Source of the DNA: Thermomicrobiaceae bacterium
GTDB lineage: Bacteria > Chloroflexota > Chloroflexia > Thermomicrobiales > Thermomicrobiaceae
Direction: 5' to 3'
DNA length: 14,384 bases
Assembly: GCA_007124395.1 (NCBI GenBank)
Contig: SLFF01000106.1
Span: 1 to 14,384, forward strand
Shown: positions 6,379-13,623 of the stretch, piece by piece
Numbering within the stretch: the stretch's first letter is position 1
How the letters are laid out: every line of letters begins with the position of its first letter
Notes under the pieces: generated by a model
What the model saw: the letters and a program-made list of their open reading frames with translations, nothing else
Told to the model about the DNA's origin: nothing
Databases searched by the model: none
Translations under genes and position numbers: made by a program

Positions 6379-8868
6379 ATGACGGTTGAGACGCAGACGA
6401 GTTCGGTCAGCGCGGATGAGATCCCATCGATCGATCCCCAGACCGGACTGACGACAGCCGAAGTCGACCAGCGGCATCGCGATGGACGCTCCAACACAGC
6501 TCCGCCCGGCACCAGCCGGACGTACTCCCGGATCTTTCTCGACAATCTGATTACGCCGATTCACCTTATCCTGCTGACCATTGCCAGTATCCTGGTGGTG
6601 CTCGGCTTCTTCGGTGATGCGCTGGTAACGGCCGGTCTGGTGGTGGCCAATGTCACCGTCGGGGTCTTTCAGGAGGCCCGTGCCAAGCGCAAGCTGGATC
6701 AAGTTGCCCTGCTTCTCAGGCCGGAAGCGAGAGTGGTCCGGGATGGCAAGGAGCAGGTTATTGCCCCGCATGAAGTGGTGCAGGATGACGTTCTCCTGGC
6801 CGAATCAGGTGATCAGTTCCTGGTCGATGGAATGGTGGTTCACGGCGGTCCGGCCAGTGTTGATGAATCGCTCCTGACGGGCGAATCCGATCTGCTTGCG
6901 AAACGTCCGGGCGACGAGGTCTTCTCCGGCAGTTTCTGCATGACTGGCGCCGTGCGCTATCAGGCAACCCGGGTGGGGCATGAGAGCGTTGCCAATGAGA
7001 TGACGGCTGGTGCCCGGAGCTATCGAAACATTCGCACGCCCCTTCAGCGCGAAGTTGCCTTGATCATTCAGGTGATGCTGGTGATGGCGATTGCTCTGGC
7101 TATCCAGATTGCCCTGCAGTATCGCAGCGGGGATCTCGATCTGCCATTTGGAGACAGTGTCCGGGCAGCGGCCGTGATCTTCGGACTCGTGCCGCAGGGT
7201 CTGGTTTTCATGGTAACCGTGACCTATGCGATGGCGGCCGTCCGCCTGGCTGGCAAGGGGTTGCTCATCCAGCGGATGAACGCCGTTGAGTCGACCAGTC
7301 ACGTCGATGTGCTCTGCGTCGACAAGACCGGCACCTTGACCACGAACCGGCTCGATCTGGAAACGGTGGTGCCGATTGCGGATGATGATTCCGATCTGCG
7401 GACCCGGCTTGGCCAGCTCGTCTCCAGCGTGTCCACCAGCAATCGCACCACCGAGGCGCTGGCCGATGCGTTTCCGTCAGATGCCCGTGAGCTGACGGCC
7501 GAGGTGCCGTTTTCCTCGGACTGGAAGTGGAGTGGGGGAACGTTCCCGGACGGCGGATCGATCATATTCGGTGCCCCGGAGGCGTTCCGGAACCACGTTC
7601 AGATGCCGGACCACATCGCCGAGCGTGCCGAGGAGATGATCAGTGAGGGACTTCGGGTGCTGATCATCTGCCAGTCTCCGGATTCCCTGACCTATGGCGC
7701 CGAAGATTCAGATGCCACTCCGGAGTTACCCGGCACGATCGAGATCATGGGGTTGGTGGCGTTGCGTGATGAACTCCGCCCGGATGCCCAGGAGACCATT
7801 GCCCATTTCCGCGAGGCGGGCATCGAGCCGAAGGTGATCTCTGGTGATCATCCGGGGACGGTCTCCGTGTTGGCGCGTCAGGCCGGGCTGGCGGGCGATA
7901 ACTCGGCGGTCTCCGGATACGACCTCGATCAGATGGATGACAACGAGCTGGAACAGGTCGCCGTCAATACGTCGGTCTTCGGCAGAATTACCCCGAAGCA
8001 GAAAGAGCGACTGGTCGAGGCGCTCAATCGACGAGGCCACTATGTGGCGATGATCGGTGATGGGGTCAACGACGTCCTGGCGCTGAAGAAGTCTCACGTT
8101 GCGATGGCGATGCGCAGTGGCAGCCAGGTAACCCGTGGGGTTGCTGATCTGGTGCTAATGGATGACTCATTCAGTTCGCTGCCTCGAGCGTTTCAGGAAG
8201 GGCAGCGCATCCTGCGCGGCATGGAAGCGATTATCCGGCTGTTCCTGAGTCGGGGTTTCTATATGGGATTGATCATCATCGGGGTATCTCTGCTGGGGTA
8301 TCCGTTTCCCTCGACCCCGAAGCTCGACACACTGCTGGCGATGCTGACGATCGGCGCACCGATTCTGGCCCTGGCGTTCTGGGCAACACCGGGCGAGACA
8401 CCGAAGCGGATTCTGCGTTCAGCCAGCCATTTCGTGGTGCCTGCGGCCGTGCTGACGGCGATTCTGGGAATTGGTGTCTATGTCACCACTATCGAGATGA
8501 CCGGCGATATGTTCCTGGCCAGGGAGGCCCTGGTCACCACATCGATTCTCTGTGGCATCGTGCTGGTTGCCTACGTGCATCCACCGCATCGCTGGTTTGC
8601 GATTGTCGAGCAAACCACGGGTGACTGGAAGCCAGCCGGGGTGGCCGCACTGATGACCGTGGGGTACGTGCTGATTCTGGCGATCCCGCCGCTAAGGAAC
8701 TTCTACGAATTGCAGATTCTTCGTCCGGAAGCGTATCTGGCGATCGCCGTGGCGGTGGTTGCCTGGTCGTTCCTGCTTCGCTTCACATGGCAGTTGCATC
8801 TGGTCGCCCGGCTGGCTGCGTTCTGGCGACGCCGGTTCCCCCGGGCCCTTCCTGAATCACTGAGATAG
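6379..8868 (+). CDS. P-type cation-transporting ATPase, CtpE-like (HAD-IC)
   Basis: This ATP-driven ion pump has 829 residues from ATG 6379. Core motifs are complete: actuator TGES (167-170), the TM4 motif PQGL (272-275), phosphorylation site DKTGTLT (Asp315), P-domain GDHPGT (about 489-494), a PKQKE-type lysine motif, and hinge GDGVND (560-565). The nucleotide-binding domain is compact, about 170 residues between Asp315 and GDHPGT, and carries FGAPEAF where classical P2 pumps have KGAPE. About ten hydrophobic segments are visible: two pairs before the phosphorylation site and six after it. No N-terminal heavy-metal domain or CPC motif is present, so it is not a P1B pump. The PQGL motif, compact N-domain and nonpolar TM5/TM6 resemble mycobacterial CtpE and Firmicute relatives; CtpE has been linked to calcium uptake. 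The ion carried here is uncertain. Confidence 0.92.
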   Translation: MTVETQTSSVSADEIPSIDPQTGLTTAEVDQRHRDGRSNTAPPGTSRTYSRIFLDNLITPIHLILLTIASILVVLGFFGDALVTAGLVVANVTVGVFQEARAKRKLDQVALLLRPEARVVRDGKEQVIAPHEVVQDDVLLAESGDQFLVDGMVVHGGPASVDESLLTGESDLLAKRPGDEVFSGSFCMTGAVRYQATRVGHESVANEMTAGARSYRNIRTPLQREVALIIQVMLVMAIALAIQIALQYRSGDLDLPFGDSVRAAAVIFGLVPQGLVFMVTVTYAMAAVRLAGKGLLIQRMNAVESTSHVDVLCVDKTGTLTTNRLDLETVVPIADDDSDLRTRLGQLVSSVSTSNRTTEALADAFPSDARELTAEVPFSSDWKWSGGTFPDGGSIIFGAPEAFRNHVQMPDHIAERAEEMISEGLRVLIICQSPDSLTYGAEDSDATPELPGTIEIMGLVALRDELRPDAQETIAHFREAGIEPKVISGDHPGTVSVLARQAGLAGDNSAVSGYDLDQMDDNELEQVAVNTSVFGRITPKQKERLVEALNRRGHYVAMIGDGVNDVLALKKSHVAMAMRSGSQVTRGVADLVLMDDSFSSLPRAFQEGQRILRGMEAIIRLFLSRGFYMGLIIIGVSLLGYPFPSTPKLDTLLAMLTIGAPILALAFWATPGETPKRILRSASHFVVPAAVLTAILGIGVYVTTIEMTGDMFLAREALVTTSILCGIVLVAYVHPPHRWFAIVEQTTGDWKPAGVAALMTVGYVLILAIPPLRNFYELQILRPEAYLAIAVAVVAWSFLLRFTWQLHLVARLAAFWRRRFPRALPESLR

Positions 8869-8908
8869 ACAGACAGGCGCTTGGCGCACCTGGCAACGGC
8901 ACAAAAAG

Positions 8909-8934
8909 AGCCGGCCCGCGTAAGCGGACCGGCT
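8909..8934 (-). terminator. Intrinsic terminator of the LysM/M23 gene
   Basis: Read on the minus strand, AGCCGGTCCGC and GCGGGCCGGCT pair over 11 bp with one mismatch around a 4-base loop, followed by TCTTTTT (8903-8909 region). The T-run is on the minus-strand side, so it mainly serves the minus-strand gene ending at 8961. As the only strong hairpin between the convergent genes, it may also slow plus-strand transcripts from the ATPase. Confidence 0.85.
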
Positions 8935-8960
8935 GGATCTTCGTGATTCGGTTCTGCTCG

Positions 8961-10922
8961 CTATCGCAGGTAGCTGAGCGGATCCTGGTAGTTGCCGTTC
9001 TTGCGGACTTCGAAGTGCAGGTGAGGCCCTGTCGAGTAGCCAGTCGATCCCATCGGACCGATGTACTCACCCTGGGCGACACTCTGTCCAACGCTGACCG
9101 GCGGCTGCTGTGCCATATGGGCGTACCAGGTGACGTAGCCGTTGCCGTGATCGATTGCCACCGCATACCCGTAGCCACCAGACCATCCGGAGACAATCAC
9201 CGTGCCACCATCGGCGGCGTTGATCGGCGTGTTGGTGGAGTTTGCGATGTCGAGACCGGTGTGGCCGGACGAGCCATACCATCCCGAGGACTGCGAGAAC
9301 GATGTATGTCCGAACCGCTGAGTGATAACCCCTTCGGTCGGCCAGATGAAGTTCCCGTTAGCCACGCCACTATCGGACGAAGTCTGGGGTTCTGGTTCCG
9401 GCTCAGGCTCGGGTTCGGGCTCCGGTTCAGGTTCGGGTTCGGGCTCTGGTTCCGGCTCAGGCTCGGGTTCTCGCTCCGGTTCGGGCTCTGGCTCTGGTTC
9501 GTCGACGACATCGGTCGAACCATCGTCCTGAAATTCTGCCGGAGCAGATTCTTCCACGACTGGCTCAACGCCACCGGGAATGAACAGTGATTGCCCGACT
9601 GAGAGTGCGTCCGGGTTGCTCAGCCCGTTGGGGCCCCAGTCCAGGATCGCATTGACATCAACGCCGTAGCGCTGGGCAATAGCGAGCAGCGAATCGCCGG
9701 CCTGAACATCAATGTAGATGCCTTCTGGCGCCGGTTCGGGTTCGGGTTCAGACTGTGGTTCTGTCTCCGGCTCTGGCTCTGGAGCGGGCTCCTCGGAGAC
9801 CGGTTCCTCAACCACTGGCTCGACGCCACCGGGAATGAACAGCGATTGTCCGACCGACAGCGCGTCCGGGTTGCTGAGCCCGTTGGGACCCCAGTCGATG
9901 ATTGCGCTGACACTGACGCCGTAGCGATCGGCGATCGCCCGGAGCGTGTCACCAGCCTGGACTTCGATATAGATGCCCTCTGGCTGTGGTTCCGGCTCTG
10001 CTGACTGGTAATCGGCCGACGCTTCAGTGGAACCAGAAGCTTCGCTACTGGATTCTGCCGGAGCCTCGGACGGTTCCGGATCAGCAGCCGCTTCTGGCTG
10101 CATGCCACCCGGAATGATCAGGATCTGACCGGTGTAGATCAGATCTGGATCAGCGATCTGGTTCGGTTCATAGTTGATGATGGCCGTCATCGAAACGCCG
10201 TAGCGGGTGGCAATATCCCGGAGCGTGTCACCGGACTGAACCTCGACAACCAGACCGTCTGTGGGCGGGATCAGGAGAACGTCCCCGGTGTAGATCAGAT
10301 CCGGGTTCTCCAGATTGTTTGCCCAGACGAGGGTCGATGTGCGCAGCCCGAAGGATGCGGCGATGTTCTTGAGTTCATCGCCCTCCTGAACCGTGTATTC
10401 CGTAAAGGAATCACGCTCGGGAGTCGCGTCATCATCGCCGTCGTTTGTCGTGGCTTCAAGGACCGTGCCGCTCTCCGTATGATCGCCCAGCGTCGCGAAT
10501 TGCTGGTAGTTCGAGCGATCAAGCATTCCTGGCGAATCGGCGGCATTTGCTGTGCTACTACCCCCCGAGTAGAGGCTGCCGGTTCCGACCGCAGCGACGG
10601 TCATTGCCAGCATCACGGGCTGGCCGAGTTTCTTGCCACTCAGCGTGACAGAGAGCGGAGTCTTTTCTCGATGAATAATGGTCGGTGGAAGTTCACCAGG
10701 TCGACCTGGTACCCAGTACGACCCTAGCGGTCGCTGCGAACCGGCAATCGACTGCGGAGATGGTGGCTGTCCGATCGATGATGGATGGATCCTCGATGGT
10801 TGATCATCAGCCGGTACTGGCGTTGGATGTTCTGGTCGCCAGCCAAATTGTGCATTCACTGAATCCGGGCCCTCATTCTGGTCACCCTGCATATTAGCGC
10901 GATTCTCAGGGGCGTAGCCCAT
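8961..10922 (-). CDS. LysM-repeat M23 family metallopeptidase (peptidoglycan hydrolase)
   Basis: This envelope protein probably cleaves peptidoglycan cross-links. From ATG 10922 it has 653 residues. The order is: a polar, proline-rich N-terminus (1-95); a hydrophobic segment (about 100-120) followed by ANAAD, like a signal peptide or anchor; four LysM domains (about 174-220, 225-273, 317-366, 402-451), each with a GD-L-IA-YGV core; a Glu-Pro linker (about 475-512); and a C-terminal M23/LytM domain (about 523-653). Zinc ligands are visible as His554 and Asp558 in GHTGLDIA and His636 in HLH; His602 in YAH and His634 in HLH complete the catalytic set. LysM binds the glycan chains, so the enzyme is tethered to the wall. 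AAGGGA lies 5 bases before this ATG; another in-frame ATG at 10967 has a weaker context. It ends in its own terminator. Confidence 0.93.
   Translation of the reverse strand: MGYAPENRANMQGDQNEGPDSVNAQFGWRPEHPTPVPADDQPSRIHPSSIGQPPSPQSIAGSQRPLGSYWVPGRPGELPPTIIHREKTPLSVTLSGKKLGQPVMLAMTVAAVGTGSLYSGGSSTANAADSPGMLDRSNYQQFATLGDHTESGTVLEATTNDGDDDATPERDSFTEYTVQEGDELKNIAASFGLRTSTLVWANNLENPDLIYTGDVLLIPPTDGLVVEVQSGDTLRDIATRYGVSMTAIINYEPNQIADPDLIYTGQILIIPGGMQPEAAADPEPSEAPAESSSEASGSTEASADYQSAEPEPQPEGIYIEVQAGDTLRAIADRYGVSVSAIIDWGPNGLSNPDALSVGQSLFIPGGVEPVVEEPVSEEPAPEPEPETEPQSEPEPEPAPEGIYIDVQAGDSLLAIAQRYGVDVNAILDWGPNGLSNPDALSVGQSLFIPGGVEPVVEESAPAEFQDDGSTDVVDEPEPEPEPEREPEPEPEPEPEPEPEPEPEPEPEPEPEPQTSSDSGVANGNFIWPTEGVITQRFGHTSFSQSSGWYGSSGHTGLDIANSTNTPINAADGGTVIVSGWSGGYGYAVAIDHGNGYVTWYAHMAQQPPVSVGQSVAQGEYIGPMGSTGYSTGPHLHFEVRKNGNYQDPLSYLR
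9387..9500 (-). repeat. Glu-Pro codon repeat with a 54-bp duplicated unit
   Basis: This stretch encodes 38 residues of almost pure Glu-Pro with one Arg. It contains a direct duplication: bases 9391-9428 recur at 9445-9482 with two differences, a period of 54 bp or 18 residues. One of those differences creates the single Arg codon (CGA, 9471-9473). Glu-Pro repeats form stiff, extended spacers that would hold the M23 domain away from the LysM domains. The length may vary between strains through slippage. Confidence 0.85.
9559..9971 (-). repeat. Direct duplication of a LysM unit (255-bp period)
   Basis: Bases about 9559-9716 and 9814-9971 encode the fourth and third LysM domains with the following linker. 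They are nearly identical in protein (WGPNGLSNPDALSVGQSLFI in both) and close in DNA, with a 255-bp offset; for example CCACCGGGAATGAACAG occurs at 9571 and 9826. The first two LysM domains are more diverged, so this looks like a later duplication. Confidence 0.8.
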
Positions 10923-11285
10923 AGCTATCCCTTCCCTGCTTCCCCAACACCGCTCACGCGATTTCATTCAGAAGCTTCATTGCGAGTCGAGCGTGTCCCC
11001 GTTTGCCGCCCGCGAGTTCGTGTTGGCGTGTCATTGCGGTAGCATAACAACTCTTTCGCCACACTACCAGAGCAATTCTACACGCTGGCTGTCAAATCAT
11101 GAAGCAACTGCGCATAACTGTAAAGTGGGGCTTCGTACGTTCGCATGCTCCCGAGGACAGTTTGCGCATCTGTTCGCGTACGTACGGGGATGTGCCAGAG
11201 TGGCAATTATGTTCAGTAAAGGTCAGGAGTGACTGGAACGAGGCATCGTCTACTGGCAAGGATTGTGTCGGTCTGACAGGCATTT
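10923..11285. other. Gap without a convincing gene; 5' leader of the LysM/M23 gene
   Basis: This stretch holds the upstream region of the minus-strand LysM/M23 gene. The M23 ribosome-binding site AAGGGA is at 10928-10933. On the minus strand a TTGACA (11095-11090) is followed by TAGAAT (11080-11075), but they are only 9 bases apart, so they do not form a standard promoter. GACACGC occurs twice on the minus strand about 10985-11035. Open frames of 79 and 83 codons on the plus strand lack a ribosome-binding site and family features. I see no tRNA and no riboswitch I can name. Confidence 0.5.
10928..10933 (-). promoter_or_regulatory. Shine-Dalgarno that decides the LysM/M23 start
   Basis: On the minus strand AAGGGA lies 5 bases before ATG 10922. 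The upstream in-frame ATG at 10967 has only a distant GAAG, so the 10922 start is preferred. Confidence 0.5.
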
Positions 11286-11312
11286 GCCCGCCTGTATCGC
11301 GTACAGGCGGGC
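11286..11312 (-). terminator. Strong hairpin after the small heat-shock gene
   Basis: GCCCGCCTGTA (11286-11296) pairs perfectly with TACAGGCGGGC (11302-11312) around a 5-base loop. The 11-bp stem lies 28 bases beyond the stop of the minus-strand heat-shock gene. Neither side has a real T-run (AAATG follows on the minus strand), so it may act as a weak terminator, an mRNA 3'-end stabiliser or a transcription pause. Position favours the heat-shock transcript. Confidence 0.6.
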
Positions 11313-11340
11313 GGGGAATTGCACCGGAAGTCGGTGGTGA

Positions 11341-11814
11341 TCAGCCCTGATGTTCGCTGCTCAGCGCTTTCGGCTGGCTGATTTCGATCCGGCGGGTGCG
11401 TGCCTGTTCAGCCTTCGGCATCCGGAGCGTCAAGACACCCCATTCGAGGTGCGCTTCGATCTGCTCGCTATCTACCGGCGCCGGTAGAGCCACGCTCTGG
11501 GTGAATTGACCGGAGCCGATCTCACGCCGATACCAGTTCCACTGATGGGCCTGCTCTTCCGGGTGCTCGTAGCCATACGATCCGGAGATGTGCAGCGTAT
11601 TCTGCTCCAGGTTCACGTCCAGATCCTCCGGTCGAGTGCCTGGCAGCAGCGCATGAACGATCAACTCCTGGCCGGTGTCGTACAGATCGATGGCTGGCCG
11701 GAAGCCACGGTTGAACGGGGTCGAGCGACCTCCATCGATGGTATCGCCAAATGCTCGATCCATTTCATCGAAGAGACGAGTGAACTCGGCCCACGGATGA
11801 CGACGCATAACCAT
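11341..11814 (-). CDS. Small heat-shock protein, Hsp20 / alpha-crystallin family
   Basis: This ATP-independent cytoplasmic chaperone holds unfolding proteins until they can be refolded. It has 157 residues, typical for the family. Residues 1-37 form a variable N-terminal arm (WAEFTRLFDEMDRAF, amphipathic). Residues about 38-134 form the alpha-crystallin domain, with FRPAIDLYDTGQELIV at its start, LPGTRPEDLDV in the middle and the hallmark GVLTLRMPK (126-134) at its end. The C-terminal tail carries IEI (143-145), the I-x-I/V motif that docks neighbouring subunits in oligomers. The ATG at 11814 has a near-perfect Shine-Dalgarno 6 bases upstream and a near-consensus promoter at 11901-11929, so strong expression is likely. 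No CIRCE (HrcA) element was found, so heat control is not evident. It is divergent from the glycosyltransferase. Confidence 0.95.
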   Translation of the reverse strand: MVMRRHPWAEFTRLFDEMDRAFGDTIDGGRSTPFNRGFRPAIDLYDTGQELIVHALLPGTRPEDLDVNLEQNTLHISGSYGYEHPEEQAHQWNWYRREIGSGQFTQSVALPAPVDSEQIEAHLEWGVLTLRMPKAEQARTRRIEISQPKALSSEHQG

Positions 11815-11820
11815 GACACC

Positions 11821-11828
11821 TCACCTCC
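11821..11828 (-). promoter_or_regulatory. Near-perfect Shine-Dalgarno of the hsp20 gene
   Basis: On the minus strand GGAGGTGA matches the anti-Shine-Dalgarno tail over eight bases and ends 6 bases before ATG 11814. It is by far the strongest ribosome-binding site in the window. Confidence 0.85.
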
Positions 11829-11900
11829 CTGATGTGTATGACATCTAACATACGAACTGCACGTGCCCGATTTCCGGGCGGAGTAACTGTAACTGGATAT

Positions 11901-11929
11901 ATTCTAGATAGTGAGTCGTACTGTGTCAA
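11901..11929 (-). promoter_or_regulatory. Sigma70-type promoter of the hsp20 gene
   Basis: On the minus strand TTGACA (11929-11924) is followed after exactly 17 bases by TAGAAT (11906-11901), one base from the TATAAT consensus. Transcription would start near 11894, giving an 80-base leader before ATG 11814. The leader holds a small GCCCG/CGGGC hairpin (11865-11879) and a GTATG/CATAC pairing. The spacer contains 13 bases identical to the core of the phage T7 promoter (11908-11920), probably by chance. Confidence 0.8.
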
Positions 11930-12069
11930 GAGTCTGATTCATGACGAAGCATGTAACTGGAGTGGATGATCTATGGTGCTCGCTGGTTGCGGCTCTGCCG
12001 TAGAATCTTCACAGTGTTGAGAAGACATTAATTGCGCCCGCCCACCGTACGCCACCCCCGATACCAATC

Positions 12070-12075
12070 AGGAGA
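12070..12075 (+). promoter_or_regulatory. Shine-Dalgarno of the glycosyltransferase gene
   Basis: AGGAGA (12070-12075) lies 6 bases before ATG 12082 and supports that start. No confident promoter was found in the 150 bases before it; TAGAAT at 12001-12006 lacks a matching -35 box. Confidence 0.7.
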
Positions 12076-12081
12076 CAAACA

Positions 12082-13623
12082 ATGGCCGAGCCTCGATCGC
12101 CGATTTCAACGACCCAGCTTCTGTTGTTCTTTCCACGGGGTGGCTCGGCGCAGGTCATTCGTTATCTTGCGGCCGCACTGGAGCACCACCAGGTCGATTG
12201 TCAGGTGATCTCGGGGTCACTCGGTGAACCAGAGTCGGCCACGCATGCCAGGCGATTCTTTCGCGATCTCGATGTGCTGCCCATTGATTACACGCCGGCG
12301 CACGACGTCTTTCGGGCTGGAGGAGACCCGCTGCGGGAGCCAGTGCCGATGCACCCTTCCTATGAAGATCGGCCGGAGGTGGCAGACCGGGTGTTTGTCT
12401 CGATCGACCCGGATACGGCGCACTGGATGGAAGCGCGCTGGGAGCAGATTCTGCGATCCAGGGTCACCCGGATTCCGGATATCTTCCATATACACCACCT
12501 CTCGCCGATTCAACCTGCGTTGCAATCGCTCTGGCCAGATGTTCCGAAGATCGGACATATCCACGGGACCGAGCTCAAGATGCTCACCCGGATCCGGGAT
12601 CGGCGTGCCCTGCTCGACGCCTGCGGTCTCGCATTCGACAGTGATCCAGCAGATATCGAGGCAACGATTGCCCGGGAATGGGAGTCGCTGACGCCCGATC
12701 AGCAACGCATCGCCACATCGACCCGATGGCCATACTGGCGATGGTCAGATTTCTGGGAAAAGCGACTGATCGAGTATGCCGCGATGTGTGATCACCTGAT
12801 CGTACTGACCGAAAGCGCGCGGGATCAGACAGTCGAATTGCTCGACTACGATTCTGCGCGGATTCAGCCGGTTCCGAACGGTGTTGATACCGACCACTTC
12901 ACGCCGGACCGGCTGACGGCGAGCCAGCGACTCGAGCGCTGGAAGCACTGGCTGGTAGATCGACCCCGTGGCTGGGATGAATCCGGTGAGCCAGGCTCGA
13001 TCCGCTATACCCAGGCGGAGCTCGATGAGTGGTTCATCGATGCTGCCGGTGAGCAGACCCCGGTGCTCTTCTTCGTTGGTCGATTTACCAGCATGAAACG
13101 CGTGCCGGTGCTGATCCGGGCCTACCAGGACGCCATGCCGCACTTTCACTGGAAGGCGCCACTGGTGATCTGGGGTGGCAATCCGGGAGAGTGGGAAGGT
13201 GAGCATCCGTATACCGTGGCGAGCGAAGGCAATATGGACGGGATCTTCTTTGTCGGCTGGCGAGGTCATAGCGAGTTGCCGGCCGGTCTCAACGCCTCCG
13301 ATGTGATGGTGGCGCCGTCCCGGAATGAGCCGTTTGGACAGGTCTATCTCGAAGCGATGGCCTGCCAGCTGCCGGTGGTTGCGACTGATAGCGGTGGTCC
13401 GCCAACGTTCATCAACAGGAATCCGGATTCGCCCGATGGCTGGGTAATTCCGCCAGATGATCAGGAGGCGCTCACCCGGACGCTGATCGAGGTGGTCAAT
13501 AATCCGGATGAGCGACGTCGCCGTGGCAAGCAGGCGCTGGAGACAGTGCGCTCGGAATATTCCTGGACGCAGGTTGCCGGTACCGTTCGCGCGCTGTATG
13601 ACGATCTCCTGCGAGACCGCTAG
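12082..13623 (+). CDS. Glycosyltransferase, GT4-type (GT-B fold)
   Basis: This enzyme probably moves a sugar from a nucleotide sugar to an acceptor in the cytoplasm; neither substrate can be told. It has 513 residues, longer than the common 350-400 of the family. The N-terminal half contains the acceptor-side glycine loop FFPRGGSAQVIRYLAAALE (about 14-32), then HIHHLSP and IGHIHGTE, then VPNGVDTDHF (about 269-278), a hallmark of GT4 enzymes. The C-terminal half has VGRFTSMKR and the E-x7-E motif NEPFGQVYLEAM with Glu416 and Glu424, followed by VVATDSGGPP, which contacts the nucleotide sugar. An insertion of about 50 residues (roughly 280-325, rich in Trp, Arg and Asp) between the two halves explains the length. 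No signal peptide or membrane helix is seen. It is divergent from hsp20 and convergent with the aspartate dehydrogenase gene. Confidence 0.9.
   Translation: MAEPRSPISTTQLLLFFPRGGSAQVIRYLAAALEHHQVDCQVISGSLGEPESATHARRFFRDLDVLPIDYTPAHDVFRAGGDPLREPVPMHPSYEDRPEVADRVFVSIDPDTAHWMEARWEQILRSRVTRIPDIFHIHHLSPIQPALQSLWPDVPKIGHIHGTELKMLTRIRDRRALLDACGLAFDSDPADIEATIAREWESLTPDQQRIATSTRWPYWRWSDFWEKRLIEYAAMCDHLIVLTESARDQTVELLDYDSARIQPVPNGVDTDHFTPDRLTASQRLERWKHWLVDRPRGWDESGEPGSIRYTQAELDEWFIDAAGEQTPVLFFVGRFTSMKRVPVLIRAYQDAMPHFHWKAPLVIWGGNPGEWEGEHPYTVASEGNMDGIFFVGWRGHSELPAGLNASDVMVAPSRNEPFGQVYLEAMACQLPVVATDSGGPPTFINRNPDSPDGWVIPPDDQEALTRTLIEVVNNPDERRRRGKQALETVRSEYSWTQVAGTVRALYDDLLRDR

Noticed and set aside
9322..9531. 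Plus-strand open frame encoding a long Gly-Ser repeat
   Set aside because: It is the complementary reading of the Glu-Pro codon repeat of the LysM/M23 gene and has no start signals.
11075..11095. TTGACA and TAGAAT as a promoter for the LysM/M23 gene
   Set aside because: They are only 9 bases apart instead of 16-18, so they cannot serve together as a sigma70-type promoter.
11190..11215. tRNA-like stretch (GTGCCAGAGTGGC)
   Set aside because: It resembles a D-arm of a Ser or Leu tRNA, but no matching acceptor stem, anticodon arm or TTC loop follows at the right distances.
10993..11350. Two plus-strand open frames of 79 and 83 codons in the gap before the LysM/M23 gene
   Set aside because: Neither has a ribosome-binding site or recognisable domain, compositions are unusual (many Cys, His, Arg), and the second runs through the hsp20 hairpin and into the hsp20 3' end.
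11815..11894. Possible RNA thermometer in the hsp20 leader
   Set aside because: The leader has small hairpins, but none pairs well with the GGAGGTGA ribosome-binding site; only a 4-base CUCC match was found, so a ROSE or fourU element is not supported.
11908..11920. Thirteen bases identical to the core of the phage T7 promoter on the minus strand
   Set aside because: They form most of the 17-base spacer of a near-consensus sigma70 promoter; the T7 initiation bases and flanks do not match and no phage polymerase or phage gene is nearby. Taken as chance.
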